Below are positions 43,666 through 52,373 of a DNA stretch of 64,000 nt, piece after piece. Source of the DNA: Subsaxibacter sp. CAU 1640 (lineage in GTDB: Bacteria; Bacteroidota; Bacteroidia; Flavobacteriales; Flavobacteriaceae); contig NZ_JALNMI010000002.1 in assembly GCF_023156585.1 (NCBI RefSeq), positions 538,479-602,478 on the forward strand. The letters are read 5' to 3'. The notes under the pieces are model-generated. The model did not search any database. It worked only from the letters and a program-made list of their open reading frames with translations, and was not told the origin of the DNA. Both the position numbers and the translations under genes were made by a program. Numbering within the stretch: the first letter of the stretch is position 1; each line of letters begins with the position of its first letter.

Positions 43666-44943
43666 ATGAAAAAATTTCTTCTATTTTTTGTCCTTTTAAC
43701 TTCTACCTTGTTGATTGGACAAAATACTTACATCCATTGCGGAAAGTTAATCGACACAAAAGAAGGAAAAGTTTTGACTAACAAAACCATCATCGTTTCT
43801 GGGAAGAAAATCGTTTCGGTCGAGAATGGATTTATCGAACCAACAACTGCTGAAGATAAAATTATTGACCTTAAAGATAAAACTGTTATGCCTGGGCTAA
43901 CGGATATGCACGTGCATATCGAAAGTGAGACAAATCCGAATGCCTATTTAGAAGAATATACTTTAAATGATGCTGATATGGCTTTTAATTCCTTGCATTA
44001 TGCCGAAGTCACCTTGATGGCAGGTTTTACAACAGTTCGAGATCTTGGCGGAAGTGGCGTAAATGTTTCTTTACGTGATGCTATCAATCAAGGAAAAGTG
44101 GTTGGGCCAAGAATTTTCACGGCTGAAAAATCATTGGCTACTACAGGTGGCCACGCCGATCCAACCAATGGTAGTAAAAAAGAATTGATGGGAGATCCAG
44201 GGCCAAAAGAAGGTGTTGTGAATAGTATTGATGATGCCGCCAAAGCCGTAAGACAGCGCTATAAAAATGGCGCCGATTTAATCAAAATTACTGCAACAGG
44301 TGGTGTGTTGAGTGTGGCTAAAAGTGGGCAAAATCCTCAATTTACCGTTGAAGAAATAAAAGCCATTTGCGACACTGCAAAAGATTACGGCTTTCACGTG
44401 GCTGCCCACGCCCACGGAGATGAAGGGATGCAACGTGCGATTTTGGGTGGCGTAAAAACCATAGAACACGGTACTTTGATGAGCGATGAAACTATGGAGC
44501 TTATGAAAAAATATGATGTGTATTTAGTTCCTACGATTACTGCTGGAAGAACTGTTGCCGACAATGCAAAAATTAAAGATTACTATCCTGCAGTGATTGT
44601 TCCGAAAGCACTTGAAATTGGGCCAAAAATTCAGGATACTTTTGGAAGAGCTTACAAAAAAGGCGTCGGAATTGTATTTGGAACCGATGCAGGCGTGTTT
44701 TTTCACGGTGAAAATGGTCGAGAGTTTGCCTATATGGTTGAAGCGGGAATGCCCGCGATGAAAACCATTCAAAGCGCTACGATTACGCCAGCTGTCATTC
44801 TAAATATGACAGATGAAATAGGTCAAATTAAATCTGGTTTTTTTGCAGATATCATTGCCACTGATGATGACCCAACGCAAAACATTAAAACAATGGAAAA
44901 TGTTGTTTTTGTGATGAAAGAAGGAAAAGTTTATAAACAATAA
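43666..44943 (+). CDS. Exported metal-dependent amidohydrolase
   Basis: A 425-residue amidohydrolase-superfamily protein with signal peptide (MKKFLLFFVLLTSTLLIGQ). Metal ligands: HxH in TDMHVHIES, a likely carboxylated Lys in DLIKITATGG, His in AAHAHGDEG and IEHGT, and Asp in FGTDAGVF. This places it with periplasmic Xaa-Pro dipeptidase/imidazolonepropionase-like enzymes. The true start is the ATG at 43666; the frame is open further upstream into galE but that part is out of frame with galE and lacks a leader. Follows galE closely. Confidence 0.9.
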   Translation: MKKFLLFFVLLTSTLLIGQNTYIHCGKLIDTKEGKVLTNKTIIVSGKKIVSVENGFIEPTTAEDKIIDLKDKTVMPGLTDMHVHIESETNPNAYLEEYTLNDADMAFNSLHYAEVTLMAGFTTVRDLGGSGVNVSLRDAINQGKVVGPRIFTAEKSLATTGGHADPTNGSKKELMGDPGPKEGVVNSIDDAAKAVRQRYKNGADLIKITATGGVLSVAKSGQNPQFTVEEIKAICDTAKDYGFHVAAHAHGDEGMQRAILGGVKTIEHGTLMSDETMELMKKYDVYLVPTITAGRTVADNAKIKDYYPAVIVPKALEIGPKIQDTFGRAYKKGVGIVFGTDAGVFFHGENGREFAYMVEAGMPAMKTIQSATITPAVILNMTDEIGQIKSGFFADIIATDDDPTQNIKTMENVVFVMKEGKVYKQ

Positions 44944-45061
44944 TGCTTGGTTTGGAATTTCGCAATCAATAGTGTTATCATTGTGAATATGCTAATTAAT
45001 TCTTTAGTTCTTTAAAATATTCTAAATAATTTTCTGATTAACAATGATTTAAGTTGTAATA

Positions 45062-45093
45062 TTTGTTCATTAAAAATGTGATTTGTTACTTTG
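45062..45093 (+). promoter_or_regulatory. Promoter of the 63-residue gene
   Basis: TTTG (45062-45065) and TTACTTTG (45086-45093) about 21 bp apart resemble the Bacteroidota promoter with one base missing in the -7 box. The 120 bp before it show nothing else. Confidence 0.4.
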
Positions 45094-45114
45094 TACTCAA
45101 TGAAACTTGATACA

Positions 45115-45306
45115 ATGAAACTGATAAGCATTAAAAGGGAGACCAAAAACGAAGAGCGTTTTACACCAAAAATGGGTGTTTTGCAGACGAAAGTGACTTA
45201 TGTAAAAAAGCAATTTTTGAATCTTCCTTACAAGACTCTCCATAAATACAGACAGACTTATTACGGGGAAGTAAAAGATTGTGATGATTGTATATTGACA
45301 AGATAA
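45115..45306 (+). CDS. Small basic protein of unknown function
   Basis: A 63-residue protein, ATG at 45115 (an alternative ATG is at 45100). Basic, with FTPKMGVLQTKVTYVKKQF, a Tyr/Lys-rich middle and a C-terminal CDDC pair that could bind metal. No signal peptide. A well-formed terminator follows 8 bp after the stop and a promoter precedes it, which supports a real gene. I do not recognise the family. Confidence 0.55.
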   Translation: MKLISIKRETKNEERFTPKMGVLQTKVTYVKKQFLNLPYKTLHKYRQTYYGEVKDCDDCILTR

Positions 45307-45313
45307 AATTAAG

Positions 45314-45341
45314 AAGGCCTTCAAATTGGAGGCCTTTTTTT
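45314..45341. terminator. Bidirectional terminator
   Basis: AAGGCCTTC-AAATT-GGAGGCCTT (9 pairs) followed by seven T's on the plus strand, between the small gene and the convergent lspA. Confidence 0.85.
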
Positions 45342-45343
45342 AT

Positions 45344-45829
45344 TTAGTTCTTTTTACTTCGAAAACTGGCTATCAAGAGCATTATCATTCCAGCACTTAC
45401 AGACATATCTGCAACATTAAAAATTCCTGTCCTGAAAACGCCACCCAAATCTATATGGAAGAAATCAGTAACAGAACCATAAACTATTCTATCAAAAACA
45501 TTGGCAATACCTCCTCCAACAATACAGCAAAAAGCAATCAGACTCATTCTGTCCAGTGTTCTGTTTCTCAAGATATAGTAAATGACGTAGCCTAAAACCA
45601 AAATTGGCAAAATCAACAAGAAAATTAGCCTTGATGTATCACTCAATTCACTTCCCATTCCCAAAAAAGCACCTTTATTTTCAACATTGTGAAGGGTAAA
45701 ATAATCTCCAATGATTGGAGTTTCACTAAAAGGACTGACCTTTGCCCTAACAATTACTTTTGAAATCTGGTCAATGGCGATATTGGCAACAATCAATAAA
45801 ATGATGCCAAGAGTTCTGGATAATTTCAT
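45344..45829 (-). CDS. lspA: Lipoprotein signal peptidase (signal peptidase II)
   Basis: Inner-membrane aspartyl protease that removes signal peptides from lipoproteins. The 161-residue protein has four hydrophobic segments (residues about 7-24, 65-85, 94-112, 135-155). Active site motifs: NVENKGAFLG, GGGIANVFDR and FNVADMSVS, each with the expected Asp or Asn. Several putative lipoproteins in this window are its likely substrates. Overlap is absent, but fabD ends 3 bp upstream, so they are probably co-transcribed. Confidence 0.95.
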   Translation of the reverse strand: MKLSRTLGIILLIVANIAIDQISKVIVRAKVSPFSETPIIGDYFTLHNVENKGAFLGMGSELSDTSRLIFLLILPILVLGYVIYYILRNRTLDRMSLIAFCCIVGGGIANVFDRIVYGSVTDFFHIDLGGVFRTGIFNVADMSVSAGMIMLLIASFRSKKN

Positions 45830-45832
45830 AGA

Positions 45833-46726
45833 CTAAACGTTAGATTCAAAAGTTGCAGCAGCAGTTTGTGCTTCTCTATCTATTTTTTTGACCAAACCTT
45901 GCAAGACGTTTCCTGGGCCAACTTCAGTAAACAATGTCGCTCCATCGGCAATCATTTGCTGAACTGATTGCGTCCAACGTACTGGCGCAGTCAACTGGGA
46001 AATCAAATTCTTTTTAATATTATTTTCATCAATAACTGCATTAGCCGTTACATTCTGATAAATAGGACAGTTTGGTTTATTGAACAATGTATTTTCAATA
46101 GCGGTAGCCAATTCTTCTCGTGCAGGCTCCATTAAAGGCGAGTGAAAAGCACCACCAACAGGAAGCACCAACGCACGCTTTGCTCCCGCTTCTTTCATAG
46201 ATTCGCAGGCTTTATTGATGGCTTCAATGTCGCCGGAAATCACCAATTGACCTGGACAGTTATAATTGGCAGCAACCACAACGCCTTCCGTTTTGGCACA
46301 AATATCTTCAACTAATGCATCCTCCAACCCCAAAATTGCAGCCATCGTACTAGGTTGCAATTCGCAGGCTTTTTGCATAGCCAAAGCACGCTTTGACACC
46401 AATTTCAATCCATCTTCAAAAGAAAGTGTTCCATTTGCAACCAACGCAGAAAGCTCACCCAAAGAATGACCAGCAACCACATCTGGTTTGAAATTATCTC
46501 CCAAGGTCTTTGCCAAGATTACTGAATGTAAAAATACTGCTGGCTGTGTAACTTTGGTTTCTTTTAAGTCTTCGGCGGAACCTTCAAACATCACATCTGT
46601 GATTGAAAATCCAAGGATATCGTTTGCATTTTCAAAAAGTTCTTGAGCTAAAGGAGATTTTTCATATAAATCAAGACCCATTCCTGTAAATTGCGCGCCT
46701 TGACCTGGAAATATATATGCTTTCAT
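45833..46726 (-). CDS. fabD: Malonyl-CoA:ACP transacylase
   Basis: Loads malonate onto acyl carrier protein for fatty-acid synthesis. The 297-residue protein begins KAYIFPGQGAQFTGMG and has the nucleophile motif GHSLGELSAL, QKAC, GAFHSPLM (catalytic His) and a late EVGPGNVLQGLVKK. It is followed closely by lspA. Confidence 0.96.
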   Translation of the reverse strand: MKAYIFPGQGAQFTGMGLDLYEKSPLAQELFENANDILGFSITDVMFEGSAEDLKETKVTQPAVFLHSVILAKTLGDNFKPDVVAGHSLGELSALVANGTLSFEDGLKLVSKRALAMQKACELQPSTMAAILGLEDALVEDICAKTEGVVVAANYNCPGQLVISGDIEAINKACESMKEAGAKRALVLPVGGAFHSPLMEPAREELATAIENTLFNKPNCPIYQNVTANAVIDENNIKKNLISQLTAPVRWTQSVQQMIADGATLFTEVGPGNVLQGLVKKIDREAQTAAATFESNV

Positions 46727-46746
46727 TTGAATTTATTTTAATGCAG

Positions 46747-46754
46747 CAAAAATA
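46747..46754 (-). promoter_or_regulatory. -7 box for fabD-lspA
   Basis: Minus strand TATTTTTG matches TAnnTTTG, 20 bp before the fabD ATG. Confidence 0.45.
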
Positions 46755-46833
46755 GGAATTTTAACAGACATAAGACCGCTTATTTCGACAAGCTCAATAC
46801 AAGTCGCTTCTAGAATCAAGAATCAGGATGATT

Positions 46834-48390
46834 TTACAAACCCATTACAGCAGCTTCGGCACAACGTTCGCCATCCATCGCAGCGGAAATGATGCCACCA
46901 GCATAGCCACCACCTTCACCACAAGGAAACAAGCCTTGGACTTGTGGATGTTCCAAATGTTCATTTCTGGGAATACTGACTGGTGATGAGGTTCTAGACT
47001 CCACGCCAACAATGTTGGCTTCTTCAGTATAATAACCTTTCATTTTTTGTCCGAATGCTTTGAATCCTGTTCGCAATCGGCTGCCAATCAATTTTGGTAA
47101 CAAAGAGTGCAAAGGTGCTGATTTCAATCCTGGCTGGTAAGATGTTGCATTTAAATCAATGGATTGTTTGCCTTCTACAAAATCAGTCAGGCGTTGCGCT
47201 GGTGCTACTTGACTTCTTCCGCCAGCTGTAAATGCCAAACGCTCCAAATCTTTTTGATATTCCAAAGCTTTCAGCACACCAAATTGCTCATATTTATACA
47301 AATCCTTTTCCGCATTGATTTCAACAACGATTCCAGAATTGGCAAATAGATTGTTTCGTTTTGAAGGTGACATACCGTTGACCACAACTTCACCATTGGC
47401 TGTAGCAGCTGGGACAATAAAACCGCCAGGACACATACAGAATGAGTACACACCACGCTCATTCACCTGTTCTACCAAACTATAAGCGGCAGCAGGCAAC
47501 AGCTCATCGCGCTCACCCACGCAACTGTATTGAATGGAGTCGATAATGTGTTGCGGATGCTCCACACGCACCCCCATTGCAAAAGATTTTGCTTCTAATG
47601 CAATCTCCTTTTTGTGAAGCAAATAGAAAATATCGCGTGCCGAATGACCAGTTGCCAGAATCACGCGATTGGCTTCGAGTTCAGCTCCATTTTGCAATTG
47701 AATGCCTTTGATTTTGTTAGCCTTGATGATGAAATCGGTCACTCTGGTTTCAAAATGGATTTCGCCTCCATACTTTAAGATAGTTTCCCGAATGTTCTGA
47801 ACCACTTTTGGCAATTTGTTGGTACCAATGTGCGGATGTGCATCTACTAAAATTTGGTCGGTTGCTCCGTGAAAAACCAGATTTTCGAAAATGCGTCTAA
47901 CGTCTCCTCTTTTAAGGCTTCTAGTGTATAATTTACCATCAGAATAAGTTCCTGCGCCACCTTCACCAAAGCAATAATTGGAATCTTCATTTACAAAATG
48001 GTCTTGATTGATGGCTTTCAAATCGCGACGTCTGTCCTGAACGTTTTTGCCTCGTTCCAACACAATCGGTTTAAAACCCAATTCGATGCATCGCAATGCC
48101 GCATACATTCCAGCTGGTCCAAAACCTACAATATGTATTGGCTTGGTATTGGAAACATCTTTGTAGTCAAAACTATAATCAGACTCTTCACGCACTGGCT
48201 CGTTGATGTAAACAGATACTTTGTAGTTAAAAATAATCTGTTTCTTTCGCGCATCAATCGATTTGCGCAATATCTTTAGTCCTGAAATGGTATCTTCTGA
48301 AACATCCAAACATTCGGCAGCTTTCTGTATTAGGATATTAGGAAGTTTTTCTTCTTGGAGTGTAATTCGAAGTTGCAGGTCTTTTACCAT
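46834..48390 (-). CDS. FAD-dependent dehydrogenase of uncharacterised type
   Basis: A 518-residue flavoprotein. An N-terminal ~85-residue domain (QLRITLQEEKLPNILIQKAAE) precedes the FAD motif HIVGFGPAGMYAALRCIELG. Further features are GGAGTYSDGKLYTR, a middle substrate domain, and the end GEGGGYAGGIISAAMDGERCAE, a second FAD contact. This is the COG2509 layout, present in many bacteria without a known reaction. A terminal Cys is present in the ERCAEAAVM region. It follows the alpha/beta hydrolase gene by 9 bp. Confidence 0.88.
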   Translation of the reverse strand: MVKDLQLRITLQEEKLPNILIQKAAECLDVSEDTISGLKILRKSIDARKKQIIFNYKVSVYINEPVREESDYSFDYKDVSNTKPIHIVGFGPAGMYAALRCIELGFKPIVLERGKNVQDRRRDLKAINQDHFVNEDSNYCFGEGGAGTYSDGKLYTRSLKRGDVRRIFENLVFHGATDQILVDAHPHIGTNKLPKVVQNIRETILKYGGEIHFETRVTDFIIKANKIKGIQLQNGAELEANRVILATGHSARDIFYLLHKKEIALEAKSFAMGVRVEHPQHIIDSIQYSCVGERDELLPAAAYSLVEQVNERGVYSFCMCPGGFIVPAATANGEVVVNGMSPSKRNNLFANSGIVVEINAEKDLYKYEQFGVLKALEYQKDLERLAFTAGGRSQVAPAQRLTDFVEGKQSIDLNATSYQPGLKSAPLHSLLPKLIGSRLRTGFKAFGQKMKGYYTEEANIVGVESRTSSPVSIPRNEHLEHPQVQGLFPCGEGGGYAGGIISAAMDGERCAEAAVMGL

Positions 48391-48399
48391 ATGGCAAAA

Positions 48400-49299
48400 T
48401 TAATTCAAACTTGTTAAAAAACGTCTGATATGTCCAAAATACAACTCTGGTTGCTCCAACCAACCATAATGGACAGCCTTATCAATGTATATAACTTCAG
48501 AATTTCTGAAAAGCTTATGAGTGGCTTCTGCTATTTCTTTTCCAATTATGTCTTGCTCTCCTTGGATTATTAAAACTGGCTTTTTGAAATTTTTTAAAAA
48601 ATCTTTACAATCAAAATGAATTTCTCTCATATTTTCCCAAAGTAAGCCATTGATCCGCATATTACCTTGAGTCAGTCGTTCTGCAACCATGGAAACAAGT
48701 GTTTTGTCATATACGTAAGCTGGCGCTAAATAGTTGCCTCTTTTAAGTGCAGCAAAGTGTGATGAATCTCCGCGTCGTATCCGTTGTGTCCAATAATTTA
48801 AAGAATCTCGTTGTGTTTGAGTTAATCGGGAAGTGATATCTAGCGTAGAAAGCAATGTCAAATCGACGCCACCTGAAGACGACAATATTAAACCGTTCAC
48901 TTTTTCAGGGTGTATTGATGTATAATATGACCCCAACATTCCACCAAATGAGTGTCCCAATATTGCCCATTCCTCAATGCCCAAGTGTTTTCTAATAGCT
49001 TCAATATCTTCAACCATTAAATCCATAGTCATGGTTTTTGAGGAAATAGTGTCGATTTTTGATTTACCAGTACCTCGCTGGTCGTAAATAATGGCGAGAT
49101 TATTTTTACCTAATTCTTTTGCAAGAGATCCAAAACCTTCACTACTCATTCCAGGTCCTCCATTGATAATCAACAAAGGCTTTCCTTTTCCGAAAATTTC
49201 TAAATGAATTTTAGTTTTTCCGGATTGAATCGATTGCTCTTGTTGAGCAATCAAGGTCATTGTAGTGAGTGCGAAAAACAGAAAAACAATATGTTTCAT
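48400..49299 (-). CDS. Exported alpha/beta hydrolase, proline iminopeptidase-like
   Basis: A 299-residue protein with signal peptide (MKHIVFLFFALTTMTLIAQ). Nucleophile elbow GHSFGGML, oxyanion motif INGGPGMSSE, acid in IIQGEQDIIG and His in DKAVHYGW complete the triad. The HGGPG-like motif (here NGGPG) and YDQRGTGKS are typical of proline iminopeptidase-type enzymes. Probably a periplasmic peptidase or esterase. Close to the tethered DHFR upstream (6 bp) and the FAD enzyme downstream. Confidence 0.85.
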   Translation of the reverse strand: MKHIVFLFFALTTMTLIAQQEQSIQSGKTKIHLEIFGKGKPLLIINGGPGMSSEGFGSLAKELGKNNLAIIYDQRGTGKSKIDTISSKTMTMDLMVEDIEAIRKHLGIEEWAILGHSFGGMLGSYYTSIHPEKVNGLILSSSGGVDLTLLSTLDITSRLTQTQRDSLNYWTQRIRRGDSSHFAALKRGNYLAPAYVYDKTLVSMVAERLTQGNMRINGLLWENMREIHFDCKDFLKNFKKPVLIIQGEQDIIGKEIAEATHKLFRNSEVIYIDKAVHYGWLEQPELYFGHIRRFLTSLN

Positions 49300-49305
49300 A
49301 ATCGG

Positions 49306-50214
49306 CTATGTACGTATATAAGTAATAAATGAAAACGAGTATTTGTGTACAGCATCCTTCGAATGAAATGTTTTATCAATTTCTGTCCAAATGTCACTAT
49401 CAATTTTTGGAAAAAACGTATCGGCATCAAAGCTTTCGTGCACTCTGGTCATTTCAATTTTAGAAGCAAATGGCATCGCCTGTTTGTAAATTTCACCACC
49501 ACCAATAACAAATGGTTGTTGATCACCTTTTGCCGCGTCTAAAGCATCATTCAAATTATTAACAACGATCACACCATTTGGCACTTGATAATTGGATTGT
49601 CTTGTAATGACAATGTGAGTTCTATTTGGTAAAGGTTTTGGAAAACTTTCAAAAGTTTTTCGCCCCATAATGATGCAGTGTCCAGAAGTCAGACTTTTGA
49701 AGCGTTTAAGATCATCACTTAAATGCCAAATAAGTTGATTGTTTTTACCAATTGCATCGTTTTCACCAGCTGCAACTATCAGTGTCAGACCATTAACTAT
49801 TGAAGTTTTTTTTTCCTCGGCAGAAGTAGGTTGTACCGGTTTAGGTTGAGTCGTCTCCACTGATTTTTCAAGTTGAGCTATACGCTCATTCTGCTTTGCA
49901 ACTAACTTATCGAGCTGTTGTTGCTCCCATTTTTTACCCATAAACCTATCGGTCACAAAAACACTGAATAGATGGTATAGAAACAAAAATAACCAGGCCA
50001 ATATGGCAAACACAAACCAATCCATCTCGAAGAACTTTGTGTTTTCACCAATGCCCAAGACGATATTGAGAATGATTAAAAAAACAGCGCCAATCAAGAA
50101 AATTACGAAGTGCGCAAACAATCGCTTCTTTTGTTTGATGCGACGTTGTGCATTTTCAATAAGTTCCATTTGGTCTTTGTCTATTTGAGGAACTGGTTTC
50201 TTTTTTCCGAACAT
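49306..50214 (-). CDS. Membrane-tethered dihydrofolate reductase (2TM-DHFR fusion)
   Basis: A 302-residue fusion. Residues 1-95 form a 2TM domain: two hydrophobic helices (about 33-56 and 65-88) between basic, amphipathic flanks. Residues 96-120 may be a short coiled coil (LDKLVAKQNERIAQLEKSVE), then a Pro-rich linker. Residues 142-302 are a full DHFR: VAAGENDAIGKNNQLIWHL, the active-site Asp168 in LSDDLKRF, IIMGRKTFES, and FVIGGGEIYKQA. It supplies tetrahydrofolate for ThyA (encoded 1.2 kb away) and for the methionine pathway. The reaction is certain by motif; why it is tethered is not known. Confidence 0.88.
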   Translation of the reverse strand: MFGKKKPVPQIDKDQMELIENAQRRIKQKKRLFAHFVIFLIGAVFLIILNIVLGIGENTKFFEMDWFVFAILAWLFLFLYHLFSVFVTDRFMGKKWEQQQLDKLVAKQNERIAQLEKSVETTQPKPVQPTSAEEKKTSIVNGLTLIVAAGENDAIGKNNQLIWHLSDDLKRFKSLTSGHCIIMGRKTFESFPKPLPNRTHIVITRQSNYQVPNGVIVVNNLNDALDAAKGDQQPFVIGGGEIYKQAMPFASKIEMTRVHESFDADTFFPKIDSDIWTEIDKTFHSKDAVHKYSFSFITYIRT

Positions 50215-50297
50215 AGTTTTAATGTTTGTTATGTAAAGTTAAATAATTTTTGATGATATCGGAATCTTTCATTGCAATTGGAAGTAGCCAGAACACG

Positions 50298-50316
50298 AAA
50301 ACGTTTTAGCGCTAAA
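50298..50316. promoter_or_regulatory. Two overlapping palindromes between divergent genes
   Basis: AAAACGTTTT (50298-50307) overlaps TTTAGCGCTAAA (50305-50316), a perfect 12-bp palindrome, in the 295-bp gap between the DHFR fusion and the CBM48 gene. They may be transcription-factor sites. The rest of the gap shows only AT-rich DNA and the promoter below. Confidence 0.4.
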
Positions 50317-50478
50317 TATGCTGAAAACCAGCTTCAAACATTTATTTGCTTTGATAAAAATCTGCTAATGAAACTATTAGTTTTTTCAAAACTTTAATTA
50401 ATTAGATGTCTAATATTACCAAATTGATAATTCTTTGAACTTAAGATATTTATTGAGTGCATAATTAAGTTTGTTTCA

Positions 50479-50486
50479 TACATTTG
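50479..50486 (+). promoter_or_regulatory. -7 box for the CBM48 gene
   Basis: TACATTTG matches TAnnTTTG exactly, 23 bp before the ATG. Confidence 0.5.
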
Positions 50487-50509
50487 CAAAAAATTAATTA
50501 ACTAGGATT

Positions 50510-50806
50510 ATGGCAATTACAAAACAATATTTGAAAAGCAAACCAGTTTGTAAAGTAACTTTTTCTTTACCTGCTGAAGACGCAAAAAAAGTAAAAGTAG
50601 TAGGTACTTTTAATGACTGGAATGAGAAAAAAGCGTTAGAGCTTAAAAAATTCAAGAATGGTAACTTTAGAGGTACTGTTGATTTGGAAAAGGACAATTC
50701 TTACGAATTTAGATATTTGGTTGATGGCACTTATGTAAACGATGACCAAGCAGATTCATACAAATGGAATGAATTTGGTTCTGAAAACGGTGTTTTGAAC
50801 GTATAA
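50510..50806 (+). CDS. Isoamylase early-set / CBM48-like glycogen-binding protein
   Basis: A 98-residue single-domain protein with the carbohydrate-binding early-set fold found in AMPK beta subunits and branching enzymes: VCKVTFSLPAEDAKKVKVVGTFNDWN, LKKFKNGNFRGTVDLEKDNSYEFRYLVDG and a final GVLNV. The Trp in FNDWN is the usual glucan contact. No signal peptide, so cytoplasmic. No enzyme is attached; the role may be in glycogen binding or regulation. Confidence 0.85.
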   Translation: MAITKQYLKSKPVCKVTFSLPAEDAKKVKVVGTFNDWNEKKALELKKFKNGNFRGTVDLEKDNSYEFRYLVDGTYVNDDQADSYKWNEFGSENGVLNV

Positions 50807-50826
50807 TTATTTGTATATAAATAGTT

Positions 50827-50858
50827 AAAGAGCTCTCTTTTAAGGGAGCTCTTTTTTG
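50827..50858. terminator. Terminator of the CBM48 gene
   Basis: AAGAGCTCTC with GGGAGCTCTT around a 6-nt loop, then six T's. The 3' end lies inside the convergent TonB-like gene. Confidence 0.8.
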
Positions 50859-51379
50859 TTTTGAAGTTTTTTCTTTTCCTTTTCAGAAAGATACAGAGAA
50901 TTGTCAACCTTAAAGACAATTGGTAGCGCATAAGGCACAATGACAGCTTTTCCTTTTTGAAAACCAGGTTTTTCAAATTTTGGAAGTGAATTAATAGCCT
51001 TAAAAGCTTCTTTCTCCAAATCGGGATGTGGACCGCGAACATTTATTTCAGTAACCTCTCCTTCTTTATTTACCTTGAACATCGCCAATATTCTTACATT
51101 TCCATCTGGCAATCCTAATCCTTTGGCAACATTGATATTAAATTTTTTAAGAACGTGTTTCGTAATATTTTCAGACATACATTTCTTTAATTCAGAATTG
51201 TCCAAATTTTCAGCACATCCTTTATACACAGGAGCTCTCTCGATAACGACAAACGGAACTTCATAATCTTCTCCGGAAACTTCTCCTACCTCTATTATCT
51301 CAATCTCTTCAGGTATATTTTTTTGAGAATATCCTGAAATATTAATAAGAAAGCTAAACAAAAAAATTAAATATTTCAT
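50840..51379 (-). CDS. TonB C-terminal domain protein
   Basis: A 179-residue exported protein with a signal peptide (MKYLIFLFSFLINISGYSQ), a 50-residue linker, and a TonB C-terminal-like domain about 95-160: GNVRILAMFKVNKEGEVTEINVRGPHPDLEKEAFKAI, then VPYALPIVFKV. It contains the PVYKGC...KKCMSENI pattern, in which two Cys may form a disulfide. Unlike true TonB it lacks the N-terminal membrane anchor and Pro-rich spacer, so it is a TonB-like periplasmic protein. It follows thyA by 10 bp. Confidence 0.82.
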   Translation of the reverse strand: MKYLIFLFSFLINISGYSQKNIPEEIEIIEVGEVSGEDYEVPFVVIERAPVYKGCAENLDNSELKKCMSENITKHVLKKFNINVAKGLGLPDGNVRILAMFKVNKEGEVTEINVRGPHPDLEKEAFKAINSLPKFEKPGFQKGKAVIVPYALPIVFKVDNSLYLSEKEKKKLQNKKELP

Positions 51380-51389
51380 TTCCTAAACT

Positions 51390-52214
51390 TTAAACAGCCA
51401 CTACGCCTTTGATATGCGGATGCGGATTGTAATCTATCAAGGTGAAATCTTCAAATTTAAAATCGAAAATGTTCTTGATTTCTGGGTTTAAAATCATCTT
51501 CGGAAGTGGTCTTGGTTCGCGCGACAGTTGCAATTCCAATTGTTCAAAATGATTATTGTAAATATGTGCGTCACCGAATGTGTGAATAAAATCACCTGCT
51601 TCGTAACCACAAACTTGAGCCATCATCATCGTGAATAATGCATAAGAAGCAATGTTGAATGGCACTCCAAGAAAGATGTCTGCACTGCGTTGATAGAGCT
51701 GGCAGGACAATTTCCCATTAGCCACATAAAACTGAAAAAAGGCGTGACACGGAGGCAACGCAGCTTTACCGTTTGCTACGTTTTCAGAAAAAGATTTTGA
51801 AGTATCAGGCAAAACCGAAGGATTCCAAGCAGACACTAGCATTCTTCGACTGTTAGGATTATTTTTCAGTGTTTGAACTATCTCTTCGATTTGGTCTATT
51901 TCGTCACTGTTCCAATTTCGCCATTGATGACCATAAACAGGGCCTAAATCACCATTTTCATCAGCCCATTCGTTCCAAATACGTACGCCATTTTCGGTTA
52001 AGTAGTTTATGTTTGTATCACCTTTCAAAAACCATAGCAGTTCATAAATAATCGATTTTAAATGTAGCTTTTTGGTGGTTACCATTGGAAAACCTTCACT
52101 CAAATCAAAACGCATTTGATATCCAAAAACACTTTTAGTTCCTGTTCCTGTTCGGTCACCTTTTTGGTTTCCGTTTTCCATAACGTGCCTTACGAGGTCG
52201 TGATATTGTTTCAT
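51390..52214 (-). CDS. thyA: Thymidylate synthase
   Basis: Converts dUMP to dTMP using methylene-THF. The 274-residue protein has [33 protein letters not shown], catalytic Cys in [34 protein letters not shown] and a C-terminal IKGVVAV. Upstream lies a hairpin near the start codon and downstream the TonB-like gene. It pairs with the tethered DHFR nearby, which regenerates its folate. Confidence 0.97.
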   Translation of the reverse strand: MKQYHDLVRHVMENGNQKGDRTGTGTKSVFGYQMRFDLSEGFPMVTTKKLHLKSIIYELLWFLKGDTNINYLTENGVRIWNEWADENGDLGPVYGHQWRNWNSDEIDQIEEIVQTLKNNPNSRRMLVSAWNPSVLPDTSKSFSENVANGKAALPPCHAFFQFYVANGKLSCQLYQRSADIFLGVPFNIASYALFTMMMAQVCGYEAGDFIHTFGDAHIYNNHFEQLELQLSREPRPLPKMILNPEIKNIFDFKFEDFTLIDYNPHPHIKGVVAV

Positions 52215-52220
52215 ATTTAT

Positions 52221-52238
52221 TTTCCACGAAAGTGGAAA
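52221..52238. promoter_or_regulatory. Hairpin in front of thyA
   Basis: A perfect 7-bp stem (TTTCCAC and GTGGAAA) with a 4-nt loop, 6 bp before the thyA ATG. On the minus-strand RNA it would cover the place of the ribosome-binding site. It might also be one of the short dispersed hairpins seen elsewhere in this window. Confidence 0.4.
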
Positions 52239-52275
52239 TCTTTTTAAATCCTCTGAATTATTTCAGATTTTAAAA

Positions 52276-52311
52276 ATAAAAAAAAGGGTCAAATCTATCC
52301 GACGTGACCCT
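52276..52311 (-). terminator. Terminator of the nucleoside transporter gene
   Basis: Minus strand AGGGTCA (52311-52305) and TGACCCT (52291-52285) with a 13-nt loop and then eight T's, about 60 bp after the transporter stop. Confidence 0.8.
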
Positions 52312-52373
52312 CAAATTATATCAAAAGTTATTAACTTTTAAAGAATAGATTCTAACCTTCGTAGGTATTTGAA

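Noticed and set aside
46783-46803. Dispersed repeat motif TTTCGACAAGCTCAATAC upstream of the FAD enzyme gene region
   Set aside because: It resembles a common flavobacterial intergenic word, but only one copy occurs here and it has no partner to support a feature.
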